Positions 29,096-40,448 of a DNA stretch of 64,000 nt are shown here, one piece after another. The notes under the pieces were generated by a model. It did not search any database, was not told the DNA's origin, and saw only the letters and a list, made by a program, of their open reading frames with translations. Each line of letters begins with the position of its first letter. Position 1 is the first letter of the stretch. The translations under genes and the position numbers were made by a program. This DNA is from Haematococcus lacustris (taxonomy: Eukaryota; Chlorophyta; Chlorophyceae; Chlamydomonadales; Haematococcaceae): the NCBI GenBank assembly GCA_030144725.1, contig JASKMD010000019.1, forward strand, positions 4,806,985 to 4,870,984. Reading direction: 5' to 3'.

Positions 29096-31944
29096 ATGCA
29101 GCGCCCAGGTGTGGCCGCCAGATTCTTGGCAGTCACCCTCAACGTGCAGGGCCTTGCCCAGCCGCACAAACTGCAGGCCCTGCTTGACTGGGCCGCTGAC
29201 AGCCCGGCGCAAGTGGTGTTCCTCCAAGAGTGCCATAGGGCGGAGAGCGTGTGGCAGTGGGCAGAAGCCCACTCGGGGGCCAAGCCCGCCTGGCGGGGGC
29301 AGTGGTTTTACACCCCTGGCACCGGCAGCTCCCAAGGCTGCCTGGTATTGGTCAAGCACTCCACCGTCCTCCGGGGGTGCACCCAGGTGCAGCTGCAGGC
29401 AGAGGGGGCCCAGGGGCGGGTGCTGCGGGTAGACGGGGAGCTCGCAGGCAGGCCGGTGTCCCTAGTGTGCGTGTACGCCCCGGCGCAGCAGGCAGAGCGG
29501 CCAGCGTTCTACGCAGAGTGCCTCCCCGCTTGCCTCCCGCCAGCCGCCGACCGCCGCCTCCTCCTCATGGGGGGCGACTTCAACTGCATCTTAGCCCCCG
29601 TGGACAGAGTGGGCATCCCGCAGGGCTCGCAGCATGGGGAGGCCTGGGTGGGCAGCCGGGGCCAGGGGGCGGAGCAGCTGCGGCAGCTGGTGGGTGAGCG
29701 GGGTCTGGTGGACCCGTGGCGCCATCTGCATTCCTCCAAGAGAGACCTCACCCACTTCAGCGAGCGTTGGCAGACGGGTGCGCGCCTCGACCGGTGGTAC
29801 ATCGCGGAGGAGCTGGTGCAGTGGCAGATGGACAGCGCCATCCAAGGGGTGCTGCCAGTGCCCACCGACCACCGGCCCGTGTCAGTGGCAGTGTGCCCCC
29901 CCGACCTGCCTCTCACCGTCCCCGCTCCCTGGCAGCTGCACCCCGCCCACCTCGACAACCCTGACCTGCTGGACTGCCTCAAGGACTTCCTACAGGCGGA
30001 GGCACATCACCACGAGGCTGCGAGTCAGCTGGGGCTGCCTAGGGATGGGCACAGGGCCAGGTGGGCCCGCATCAAGCAGGGCCTGGCCATGCGTGCCCAG
30101 CACTTCCTGCGGGCCCAGCGCCGCGCGCAGCGTGACCTGCAGCAGCGCAGGGAGAAGGCGGCAGCAGTGGCCAGGGCTCACCTCGTGCGGCAGCTGGTGC
30201 GGGTGGAGCGAGAGGGGGAGGCTGAGGTGCAGGCGGCGCAGCACCTGGGAGAGGCCGCAGCCCTGGCGGGTGTGGGGGCGAGGGAGCAGGGGGCCCAGCA
30301 ATCCCTGCTGGCCAGCGCAGTCCTCGACCAGTACTACGGCGACCGCTCCTCCTTCTACTTCTACCATCGCGACCAGCCCGCGCACACCCCCACCCTCATC
30401 TCCTCTCTCCAGCTCCCCGGCCAGCCAGGTCAGCCAGCAGACCTTACCACGCCGGCCGGGGTGAAGGCAGCGTGCAGGGCTTTCCAGCAGCACTACTCAG
30501 CTGCCGAGCCCACCGGTGTCTACGCAGCCAAGCCGGTGGACACAGCTGCGCGCGCCACGCTGCTGGGCAGCCTCACCTCCCACCTCACCCACACCCAGGC
30601 CAGGGCTGCCGAGGGCCCCGATGGCATCCCTATGCTTTCAGAGGAGGAGCTGGGCCGGGCTCTGCAGGGCTGCGCGCACAGCAAGGCCCCGGGGTTAGAT
30701 GGACTGCCCATGGAGGTCTATGACCGGCTGTGGGTGGAGCTGGGGCGGCCGCTGCGGGCCATGTTGCGAGAGGCCCTGGCAGACACCGCTGACCCTGCCC
30801 CCCTGGCTGAGTTCCTGACAGGCATCATCACCCTCGTGCCCAAGGCTGGCAAGCCGAGGGACCAGGTGGCCGGCTACCGCCCCATCACGCTCCTCAACTG
30901 CGACGTGCGCCTGGTGGCCAGGGCAGTGGAGGACCGGCTGCAGCTGCCCTTGGTGGTGGGGGGCTGCTGGTGTCCCCCTCTCAGTCCGCCTTCATCCTGG
31001 GCAGGGACATCAGCGACAGCGTGCAGTTCCACCTAGGCCTGCTGGAGTACCTGCAGCAGCGGGGCAGCCCAGCCTGGCTGTTGTTGCTGGACCTGGCGGG
31101 TGCCTATGACAACGTGTCCTGGGGCTTGCTCCAGGACACGATGGAGGCCATGGGGTTCTGCCGGGAGGGGCATGTGCGCTGGGCTCAGCTGCTGCACCGG
31201 GGGGCCACAAGCCAGGTGCTGGTCAACGGCCACCTCACCGACAGCTTCCCCCTTGCGTCGGGGCTGCTGCAGGGCAGCGGGGCCTCCCCGCTCTACTGGT
31301 GCATCGTGCTTCAGCCGCTGGTCAGCTACCTCAGCTCGCTCCAGCTGGCAGGCCGCATCAGCACCCCCACCATCCCCTCCAGCCCTCTGGCCATGCACAG
31401 GGCCGCCCTGACCCCCGCGCTCCCCTCCAAGGAGTATGCGGACGACCTCACCATCGTGGGGCTCGATCGGGTCAGAGACGGGAAGGTGGTAGTGGAGGCC
31501 CTGGGCCTGTTCCGCGCCGCTGGGGGCCCTGCGCTGAGCGTGAGCAAGAGCTCAGCCCTGCCGTGCGCCCAGCCAGAGCCTGGGCCGGGCAACCAGGGGG
31601 GCTCGGGCCCCGAGGGGGCGGGGAGGGGAGGAAGGGGGGGTGACGGGGGGGAAGGGGGCGGGCAGGGGCAGGTGGGCGAGCAGGGGCTAGGGGGTGGGCT
31701 GGGGGAAGGTGGCGGGCAAGGGCAGCAGCAGGGCGGGCAGGAGCAGGGTGGGGAGCAGGAGCCGGAGGTGGTCATCCCAGCTGTCCGAGCGGGGTTGCCC
31801 GTGCGCCACCTGGGGGTCCCTCTTGGGGCGGCCTCCTACGCTGCCACCAGCGAGGCCGCCTTCGGTGGGGCGGCGGCGGCCATGATGGCAGCCTCCCTCC
31901 CTTGGCGGCCCCAAGGCCTCAACCTCCTGGGGCGGGTGCAGGTG
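29096..31944 (+). pseudogene. LINE-M copy C, ORF2, frameshifted and 3'-truncated
   Basis: Nearly the same protein as copy A from MQRPGVAARFLAVTLNVQGL onward, with endonuclease and RT motifs. At about 30953-30966 copy A CCCTTGGACCTGCTG becomes CCCTTGGTGGTGGGGGGCTG (net 8 bases longer), shifting the frame inside RT. The original frame resumes near 30970 (SPSQSAFILGRDISD) and carries YADD and LPVRHLGVPLGAASYAA to NLLGRVQV. At 31944 it joins reversed Gypsy-4 gag. The 8-bp change plus truncation make it non-functional. Confidence 0.9.
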
Positions 31945-32513
31945 CGGAGCTCGTTTGGGTGAGAGCTGCCAAGCGGTCCCTTGCATGGCGCAGCCGGTTG
32001 ACAGGCGCGAACTGCCGCTCAAAAGCAGCGACAAAGCACGTCCAGGAGGTGAAAGAGCTCACGCTGCTGCGGTACCACAGGAGAGCATGGCCGGAGAGGA
32101 GGGTGGCGACGTAGACGATCCGTTGGGCGTCCGTCAGCTCGGAGATTGTGAAAAAGAGATCCACTGCGAATAGCCAAGCCGCCACGTCCGTGGTACGGCT
32201 TCCAGAGAAAGTGGCGGGTGGATTGGCACGGGGCATACGCTGCTGTGGGGCGCCGCCGGAGTGGTTTGCTGCAGGGACAGTTGCGCGAGCTGCTGTTCCA
32301 GCCGCTGGATTGTGGCCTGCTGCTCCGAAAATACGCGTTGCATCTGAGCGATCTCTTCCGCGTTCATGGCGGCGCGGGATTAGCGGTGAGAATGCGGAGT
32401 GGGAGAGAGGAACGGTGGAGTGGGAGAGACGAGGGAAGAGCACTGCGGTTCCCGAGAGAGAAGGCACCAATGTAACGGAGATGAGACCGGGGAGCCTGTG
32501 AGGGCGGGAGAAC
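31945..32513 (-). pseudogene. gag: Gypsy-4 gag 5' part and first 43 bp of LTR, reversed
   Basis: The minus strand starts in the LTR (32471-32513), includes the primer-binding site and ATG at 32367, and reads the same gag N-terminus and core up to LAALTQTSS, where LINE-M copy C begins. Gypsy-2 sits inside the LTR at 32513. Variants here (ISFSQSPS reading) match the copies at 44.1 and 55.9 kb. Confidence 0.85.
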
Positions 32514-32743
32514 TGTGACGGTGCGCTTATGCGTATCCGTAAACCACACTTTAGCAGAGTGACTGAGGAGGTCAATGGTGGGCTGCTACCAGCTCACCAT
32601 TCGGGTTCGACTCCCGAGGGTCCCGTTCTAAACCTGGGCTCGGTTGCTGTGCGAGAGTGTGGATAGTAGGAAGTGCGTTGGACATTTCTAAGTGGACATG
32701 CCGCTCACACTGTAAGATTAAAGGCAGCGGCTGCGCCGTGACA
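32514..32743 (+). repeat. Gypsy-2 5' LTR, 230 bp
   Basis: TGTGACGG...CCGTGACA. TGTAA at 32711-32715. It contains an A-box-like TAGCAGAGTGA (32552-32562), a perfect 9-bp stem hairpin (32577-32598, one G-T pair) and, two bases on, a T-arm with 5-bp stem and TTCGACT loop (32601-32617). About eight differences from the 3' LTR by eye (roughly 3.5%). Confidence 0.92.
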
Positions 32744-32745
32744 AA

Positions 32746-32757
32746 TGGTTTCCGACC
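32746..32757 (+). promoter_or_regulatory. Gypsy-2 primer-binding site
   Basis: TGGTTTCCGACC lies two bases after the LTR. The first nine bases recur one base after the Gypsy-3 LTR. They are complementary to a tRNA 3' end ...CGGAAACCA; I cannot name the tRNA. Confidence 0.65.
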
Positions 32758-32774
32758 GACGTCGGTACAGCAAC

Positions 32775-34301
32775 ATGACAGACAATCCAGGCAATGGCGG
32801 GCCACCCGCCGGAGCCGAACCACCTGCTAATACTCCTTCAGAGCCCGATATGCTAGATAAGCTCCTGGAGGCTGCTCGGACTAATCCGCAGCTGCGTGCG
32901 AAGTTCAACGCCGTGGTTGAGACTTTCTCAGGTGGCTCTAAAGCCCCTGATGACCAGCCTTCTGGCGATAACCCAGAGGATACCCCTGGTGGTGATATGG
33001 AAGAAGGCGAGATGGACGAGCAACGACCTCGCTACGTCGGAGGAGACGAGGACTACATCCTTGAGCTGGAGGCACAGCAGCTGCAAATTCAGGCTGAGAA
33101 TGAAGCCCTGCGTCAAGCCCTGTCGACAATTACGTCTCAGGTGAAGTCGCCTCCTCTTCCACCTCGCAGGCCAGATCTAGCAGGCAGGGCAGCTGCTCCT
33201 GCGTCGACTAGACAGCCTGGTGCAGGTGCTGCAGGCCCAGGACGAGCCGCCCCTACGGGTCCCTCGCCTCTGGCCTTGCCTCTTCCCTTGTCTTTGGGTT
33301 CAAGGTCTATACCTGGTCCAGACAAGTGGACTGATGCGTGCAGCAGCACCCATCGTAGAGCCTTAGCGTTCTGCGACGACCTTGAGCGTCATTGTGAACG
33401 CTGCCGCCTTGATGTTGCATCAACACTGCCTGCTTTCCTGACTGGCGCTGCTCGCAACACCTGGTATCCATCCATCAAGGAGTCCTATGCTGCCTTGTAT
33501 GCTGACGTCCCCGACTGGTCTTACCTGCGTACTGCATTCTGCGAGTATACAGGAGACGACCTGCGGGATGACTGTAACGTCGCCCGAACTAAGCTGCTTG
33601 ATGGTGCCATCAAGATGACCGCAGGAATGCTCCTGGGGCAATACATTACTGAGTTCAGGAATAACCTGCTGTTTGCAGGGAACGACAGCATGTGTCAGCC
33701 TCTGCTGGCCATGGTGTTCACTAGGGGCCTCAGCTCAGCTCTACAGCCTGCTGTGCTTAAGGACCTGGCTCACTTTAAAGACCCCACACTGTCTCAGGCT
33801 ATGGAGGCTGCTAAGCAGGCTCAGCGCAACGTGGTCATGCTGTCCACCACCACACCTGCTAAGGGTGCTGGTTCTTCTGGTGTTCATGCTGTGCAGGCGT
33901 CAAGTGCCCTGGGAGGTGAGGCCCACCCCGGCAGGCGTGGCTCTAAGCCCCCTGTTTCTGGTGGTGCTGGCAAGAGGCCCAGACACGATGAGCTGTGGTC
34001 CAAGAAACCCCTGTTGCCTGGGCAATACTGCTTCAAGTGCAACCATCCCGGCCACCTGACCAACCACCCCTGCCCCTTCCGCCACTTCACGGCTATTGAG
34101 GCCCGGCGCAGGTCTGGGTATCCTCACCCACCTGAGGGTGCCAAGAAGCCTGGCCAAGCCAAGTCCAAGCCCCCTTCAGAGTCTGGTGCTTCTGAGTCAG
34201 ACCAGGAGCCAGAGCCCCAGCCCCCACCTAAGGCTGCTAAGCCTAGGGATCAGGGCATGCGCCGTGGCGTCAGCCGGGCCCGTATTGCCACCAACCGTTA
34301 G
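32775..34301 (+). CDS. gag: Gypsy-2 gag
   Basis: Capsid-nucleocapsid protein, 508 codons from the Met at 32775 (MTDNPGNGG), chosen because it aligns with MTDTTPNGE of Gypsy-3 gag; the earlier in-frame ATG at 32745 overlaps the primer-binding site. It has an acidic N-terminal third and a coiled-coil-like EAQQLQIQAENEALRQAL. The capsid core reads GPDKWTDACSSTHRRALAFC and LPAFLTGAARNTWYPSIKES, then EYTGDDLRDDCNVARTKLL. A zinc knuckle CFKCNHPGHLTNHPC has one extra residue before the last Cys (CX2CX4HX5C) compared with the usual spacing. It ends IATNR then UAG. No internal defect is visible. Confidence 0.88.
   Translation: MTDNPGNGGPPAGAEPPANTPSEPDMLDKLLEAARTNPQLRAKFNAVVETFSGGSKAPDDQPSGDNPEDTPGGDMEEGEMDEQRPRYVGGDEDYILELEAQQLQIQAENEALRQALSTITSQVKSPPLPPRRPDLAGRAAAPASTRQPGAGAAGPGRAAPTGPSPLALPLPLSLGSRSIPGPDKWTDACSSTHRRALAFCDDLERHCERCRLDVASTLPAFLTGAARNTWYPSIKESYAALYADVPDWSYLRTAFCEYTGDDLRDDCNVARTKLLDGAIKMTAGMLLGQYITEFRNNLLFAGNDSMCQPLLAMVFTRGLSSALQPAVLKDLAHFKDPTLSQAMEAAKQAQRNVVMLSTTTPAKGAGSSGVHAVQASSALGGEAHPGRRGSKPPVSGGAGKRPRHDELWSKKPLLPGQYCFKCNHPGHLTNHPCPFRHFTAIEARRRSGYPHPPEGAKKPGQAKSKPPSESGASESDQEPEPQPPPKAAKPRDQGMRRGVSRARIATNR
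34299..34301 (+). promoter_or_regulatory. In-frame UAG between gag and pol, candidate readthrough site (Gypsy-2)
   Basis: TAG is followed by GGTGTTGCCCAGCCAG. The same stop codon and the same 16 bases follow gag in Gypsy-3, although the codons before it differ. Confidence 0.55.
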
Positions 34302-37300
34302 GGTGTTGCCCAGCCAGCCAGCCAGGACTGTGCTGTGGTTCAATCTGAACAACTGTTGCATGATGTCTGCTGTTGTAGGAGCTGATGATGATGTGAGTGT
34401 GCCCAAGGCCAACTCAACAACAGCTTCTTTGCCTGCCTGCCCTGTAGAGCCCCTGCCTGCCCTGTCAGCAAGACTGTGTAGTCCTGCTTTGAATGATGTG
34501 CCATGTAAGACTGCTGTTCCCCCTGTGGCTCAGCATCAACAGGCACATGTGCTGGGTATGGTGGGACGTGATGGCAAGGTGAGATTCAGATTTGCTGGCA
34601 CCCTTGACCGTCAGCATGCATGCTTCTGCCTTGCTGATGGTGGCGCTGATGACTCCTTCATCAGTGAAGCATTTGTGTCTACACACAAGTTGAGACTGCA
34701 TGATTACCCTGTGGCACTTCGTTATGAGGTAGCTAACAATCAATCAGTGTACTGTACACAATATGTCAAAGTGCACTTGTCCATCCAACAGTTTAGCTGC
34801 TTCTGCACCTTGACTGTGATGCCAGAGCTTGTACATGAGTATGACATTCTGCTTGGTGCTGATTGGCTGACTGTGCAGGGGGCCTTGCTTGACTATGTCG
34901 ACAAGTCTCTCACCCTGCGGACCCCTAAGGGCCAGCCTACCTTACTACCTTCAGCGGTAAGCAAGAAGGGGTCAGTTAACTGTACAGTTGAGTCTCTACA
35001 AACTGTAAAACCTGTAAAAGAAGCCTATGCTATTCCTCCTGGTTTCCTAGTGTCCGGCCCTGAGGTGGTTTATACCCCTCTGTCTGCCAAGACGGCTGCT
35101 AAGTGGCTCAAAGATGGAGGCACAGGTGTGGTGGCACTGGTCTCTTATGAGAACCTGCAAGACCCACCTGGTGTTCCCCCTGAGCAGGCGGCACAGTTAA
35201 AGAGCCTCCTTATGGAGTTCTCTGATGTGTTTGAGCCTATCACTGGGTTGCCTCCTGCACGTGATGTAGGGCACTCTATACCCCTGCAGGATGGTGCTAA
35301 ACCTCCTGCCAGGCCCAGTTATAGGATGAGCCAGCCAGAACAGGAAGAAGTTAAAAAACAGGTTACTGACATGTTGTCCAAAGGGCTGATAGAGCCTAGC
35401 TCCTCCCCATTTGCAGCACCAGTTCTTTTTGTAAAGAAGAAGTCCGGTGAGCTACGCATGTGCGTAGACTACCGCCAGCTTAACAAGCTCACTATACGTG
35501 ATCAGTACCCTCTCCCCAGAATTGATGATTTATTTGATAAATTGTCGGGTATGACTGTATTTTCCTCCCTGGATCTCCAGGCTGGCTATCATCAAATCAG
35601 AATACCTGATGAGGATATTCCTAAAACTGCGTTTAGGACGCCCATGGGACACTATCAGTATAAAGTGTTATGCTTTGGTTTAACCAATGCTCCCGCTACA
35701 TTTCAACGGGCAATGAACCAGGCGTTTGCCACGGTGATTGACCGGTGTGCTCTGGTGTACCTTGATGACATTTTAATCATGTCCAAGTCTATCCAGGAGC
35801 ACCTGTCACACCTTCGTGAAATATTCAGTCTGCTGAGACAACATAAGTATTTTGCTAAATTATCAAAATGTGAATTCATGAAAGAGTCTCTACCTTTCCT
35901 GGGGCACATCATCTCTAAAGATGGTGTAGCTGTAGACCCCAGCAAGGTGACTGCAATCAAAGACTGGCCTGTTCCTACGAACCTGACAGCTCTGCAGTCA
36001 TTCCTTGGCATGGCTAATTATGTACGTAAATTTGTGCGTAATTTCAGTTCCATTGCTGTTCCACTTACTAATTTAACTGGCCCTGAAGGCAAATCTTTTA
36101 ACTGGGCACAATGGCCTAAACCCCAGTTAGATGCTTTCAACGCTCTAAAGCAGGCTATTATTAAGGTGCCTATGCTCCGGTTGCCTGATATAACCAAGCC
36201 CTTTGAAGTCTACTGTGACGCCTCACTATTAGGTGTTGGCGCAGTATTGACACAGGCTGGTTACCCCCCGGCATATTACTCACGTAAGCTGTCAAAAGCT
36301 GAAATGAATTATACCACTGGGGAACTGGAAACTTTGGCCATTATTGCTGCGTGTACACAGTGGCGGTGCTACCTTGAAGGAGTGCCATTCACCCTGTTTA
36401 CTGATCACCGCCCTCTAGAGGCCCTACCTACGCAGTCTACACTGTCCCGTAGGCAGAGCCGCTGGTTGGAGTTCTTATCCCGATTTAATTACACCATTAA
36501 ATACCTACCTGGCAACACTAATCCTGCCGATCCACTGTCACGTATTCCAGTAACTTCAGCGACGGCTAAGACTGATACTGACAAAATCCTGGTGACGACC
36601 AGGCAGCAGAAGCGGAGATTACAGGAGGGGGAGGACGTCGGTGCGGGTACACCGTTGGGCAGCGGCAGCGGAGGCGGCGAACAGCAGCCTACCGCTGGAT
36701 CAGACCCTGACCATGATGCTGACTCTGATGATGCTCTAAAGCCATCAGAGCCTAAGCGGTTAAGGTGGGCTGACCCGGTCTCTAATGACTGTGAGGCACA
36801 GGTCCCTGAGTGTCCTGGTCACCCTTCTCAGGTCACAGATTGGCTAATTAGTGCCTATAGCACTGATCCCGCCTTTGCTGAGCCTAATGAGGAGTGGGAA
36901 ATGACCCAAGAGGGTCTGTGGCGACACCTTGATAAGGGTACTATTATAGTTCCTAATGATATCCAGCTACGAGAGCATATCTTGCACGAAATGCATGATG
37001 CTAAGTATGCTGGCCATGTGGGCATCACCAAAACCCTGGAACGTGTGCGTAGGGTGTTCTGGTGGAAAACCATGCGTGCTGACGTTAGACACTATGTGAC
37101 TAACTGTGATGCATGCCAACGAAACAAAGCGTCACGCCAGGTACCTGGTGGGCTGCTCAATCCCCTGTTTATACCGGGGTACCGCTGGGAATCTGTCACC
37201 ATGGATTTGGTGGTTAAGCTTCCAGTCGGTGTGCATGGCTATGATTCTATCTGTGTGGTCGTGGATCGTCTATCAAAGATGGTTTACCTAATCCCATGCA

Positions 37301-37645
37301 TTGAAGCCATGGATGCTAAAGAATTTGCTGAATTATACATTGACCATGTATTTAAATACCATGGCCTGTCTAAAGTAACCATCTCTGATCGTGGTGCGAC
37401 CTTTAACAACCAGTTCTGGATTGAGGTCAGAAAGCTGATAGGCGTAGACCCTGCTTTCAGCACCGCGTATCATCCTCAATCAGATGGTCAGACTGAGCGT
37501 ACAAACCAGATTGTGGAAGAAATGCTTAGACATTATATCCTACCTACTCAAGTAGACTGGCCTAGGCACTTAGCCTTTGCCGAGTTCGCTATTAATAATT
37601 CATGGCAAGAGTCTATTCAGTCCACACCATTCCTCGTGAACTATG
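34302..37645 (+). pseudogene. pol: Gypsy-2 pol, part 1 (protease to integrase), interrupted
   Basis: After the UAG the gag frame reads GVAQPASQDCAVVQSEQ and then meets TGA at about 34380. The pol frame is shifted by one, so an indel lies at about 34330-34380. Protease: LADGGADDSFIS (DGG instead of the usual DSG or DTG). [22 protein letters not shown], then VYLDDILIM. RNase H: VYCDASLLGVGAVL and TDHRPLEAL. Integrase zinc finger: [12 protein letters not shown] and [42 protein letters not shown]. The frame is broken at 37645 (FLVNYA) by CACTC-1 and resumes at 42554. Confidence 0.9.
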
Positions 37646-37837
37646 CACTCAGGATAAATAAGGCCGACGCGTCAGTCTTTTTTTCATCGGATGGACATTC
37701 CGCTCCGATAGAACGATAGAACAGTGAGTTTAAGAGGGACCTCGCTCTGGAACGAAGTCCTAACTCACAGCGGTTGCGGAGATATAACGATCCGCGCGAG
37801 AGGTACCCCCCCCCTCCATGTGCGGCTGCGCAGCAAG

Positions 37838-38580
37838 GGTATAAAGTGCAACGTTGCTGCGCAGCAAGGGTATAAAGTGCAACGTTGCTGCGCAGCAACG
37901 GTATAAGTGCCTCGCTGCTGCGCAGCAAAACCAGGCCCTTGCTGCGCAACAACAAAGCTAACCCTTGCTGCGCAACAACATAAGGCCCTTGCTGCGCAAC
38001 AACTAAGCTAACCCTTGCTGCGCAACAACATAAGGCCCTTGCTGCGCAACAACTAAGCTCACCCTTGCTGCGTAACAACATCAGGCCCTTGCTGCGCAAC
38101 AACTAAGCTCACCCTTGCTGCGCAACAACATCAGGCCCTTGCTGCGCAACAACATAAGGCCCTTGCTGCGCAACAACAGAGCTCACCCTTGCTGCGCAAC
38201 AACATAAGGCCCTTGCTGCGCAACAACTAAGCTCACCCTTGCTGCGCAACAACATGAGGCCCTTGCTGCGCAACAACTAAGCTCACCCTTGCTGCGCAAC
38301 AACATCAGGCCCTTGCTGCGCAACAACATAAGGCCCTTGCTGCGCAACAACAAAGCTCACCCTTGCTGCGCAACAACATAAGGCCCTTGCTGCGCAACAA
38401 CTAAGCTAACCCTTGCTGCGCAGCAACATCAGGCCCTTGCTGCGCAGCAACTAAGCTAACCCTTGCTGCGCAGCAACATCAGGCCCTTGCTGCGCAGCAA
38501 CTGAGCTAACCCTTGCTGCGCAGCAACATCAGGCCCTTGCTGCGCAGCAACTAAGACCCTTGCTGCGCAGCAACTGGGCC
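37838..38580. repeat. Left subterminal array of TTGCTGCGCA[A/G]CAA units
   Basis: More than thirty units with 14-28-bp spacing. TTGCTGCGCAGCAA is its own reverse complement; most units of the left array carry GCAACAA and so lose perfect symmetry. Spacers alternate CATAAGGCC and CTAAGCTAACC types. Confidence 0.93.
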
Positions 38581-39655
38581 TGATTCAGGTTACAAAACTT
38601 TCAGGTTGCATGCAGACTTGCATGTAGGTTTCGCTGAGGTACCGCGAAGTAAGGAAAGGATCGCGAAGGAAAGCAGACTGCCCCGCCAAAATGGCATGCT
38701 GCATATAGCAGCCAGGAGCAGCCAGGAGCAGCCAATCGTCGCCAAAAGGGTAGCTACGAGCCAGCCAGCCGTCGCTAGCCTGTAGCCTCATAGCATTGGC
38801 GACCAGCCGTAGGATCTGGAGTCAGCGACAGAAATTGGCAGCAGGTGCAGCAATGCAGCGACACAACATGGTGCGGAGCCGGTAGCGATAGAGCGGAGGA
38901 GTGGAGAAGCCCCGTAAGGCAGTTGGGAGCCATGAAGGAGAGCGAGCCATGTGCAGAAGCCTCGAGTTAGGAGTCCTTCAGCAGCTAGGAGAAGCGGGAG
39001 CGGCCAGGATAGGTACCCATGGTGGTAACAACCATGAGCATTCAGAAGCGGGAGCGACGTCCTGCAGCCTTGAGCAACACCTTCCCCTCCCCACCACTCT
39101 TCACCCTCCCCTCTACGCCATTCCCAATCCCCCCCACCCTCCCCACACACACCTCACCTCGGGAAATGGTGAGTGGCTAGTCTTGTAGTTATGTAGCTCG
39201 AGGTGCCTAGCCTAATCGCTTGCATGCCATGTGTTTGCTGCAGTATCAAGGCAATACGCATCATCCCACTCGCCTCGCTCTCCTTCCCTCCCTGAAACAC
39301 CTGCCTTCCTGCCTGCCTTGTAACCTGGAGCAAGGCACCCTCTCCTCCCCGCACCACAACCACCACCTCCCAAGCCATCAGTTGCAGCCGGCGAGGAGCA
39401 GAGGAGCAGAGGAGCAGCGGAACAGCGGAACAGCCGAACAGCCAAACTCCCCTCCCCTCCCCCTTGGAGTCAAGCAACCAAGACTGAAGGTGAGTGCACA
39501 TGCTGCTGGGGTGTCAGCACAGCCAGCCCAAACGTAACCCCTGCGCCTGCGGCTGCTGCTGCGGCTGCCCTGCTGCTGCTGATACCCTGCTGCTGTTGCT
39601 GTTGCTGCTGCTGGTGCTGCCGCTTACCCTTACCCTCACCATGACGGACGGATGG

Positions 39656-39835
39656 AGACTCCACAGCGGCAGCCAAGAGCGGCAGCCTGGTGGTGTAGCC
39701 AGGAGCAGCAGCTAGGAGCGGCAGCCTGGAGTGGCAGCCAGGAGCGGCAGCCAGGAGCAGCAGCTAGGAGCGGCAGCATGGAGTGGCAGCCAGGAGCAGC
39801 AGCCAAGAGCGGCAGTCAAGAGCGGCAAGGCAACA
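39656..39835 (+). repeat. GGCAGCCAGGAGC-type minisatellite
   Basis: Irregular tandem units of GGCAGCCAGGAGC and GGCAGCCTGGAGT within CACTC-1. A related run (GGGCAGCCTGGAGC) is at 41240-41300. Confidence 0.75.
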
Positions 39836-40047
39836 TTTGTGTGGCGCTAGCATAGGCTGCTGCAGCCATGCCTCCATGCTTGCCAGCAGTGTGGCAACAG
39901 CCTTATGCATGAGCATGTGTAGCATGCATGGTGGTTGCAGGCAAGGCGGCAGCGGAGCCATGAGCAGCCATGAGCAGCCGCCAAAAGCAACCAGAAGGAG
40001 CAGCCAGGAGTTCCAGTTACGTCCCCACCCTGTCCCCCGCCCCGCCT

Positions 40048-40381
40048 TGCCCAGCCCAGCCCAGCCCAGCCCAGCCCAGCCCAGCCCAGCCCAGCCCAGC
40101 CCAGCCCAGCCCAGCCCAGCCCAGCCCAGCCCAGCCCAGCCCAGCCCAGCCCAGCCCAGCCCAGCCCAGCCCAGCCCAGCCCAGCCCAGCCCAGCCCAGC
40201 CCAGCCCAGCCCAGCCCAGCCCAGCCCAGCCCAGCCCAGCCCAGCCCAGCCCAGCCCAGCCCAGCCCAGCCCAGCCCAGCCCAGCCCAGCCCAGCCCAGC
40301 CCAGCCCAGCCCAGCCCAGCCCAGCCCAGCCCAGCCCAGCCCAGCCCAGCCCAGCCCAGCCCAGCCCAGCCCAGCCCAGCC
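40048..40381 (+). repeat. (CCCAG)n pentanucleotide array, about 66 units
   Basis: Nearly pure CCCAG. Because the period is 5, all frames read the same 5-residue peptide in turn; the long open frames are artefacts. Confidence 0.97.
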
Positions 40382-40448
40382 CCGCCCCTCCCCTCCCCGC
40401 CCCTCCCCTCCCCGCCCAGCCCCGCCCCGCCCCGCCCCGCCCCGCCCA

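Noticed and set aside
32552..32617. A true tRNA gene in the Gypsy-2 LTR
   Set aside because: T-arm and A/B boxes are present, but I cannot form an acceptor stem around them, and the sequence lies at the same place in both LTRs.
37838..38580. Regular repeats with spacers resembling a CRISPR array
   Set aside because: Spacers are themselves repeated and the array is mirrored at the other end of a TIR-flanked eukaryotic DNA element; it is a subterminal repeat array.
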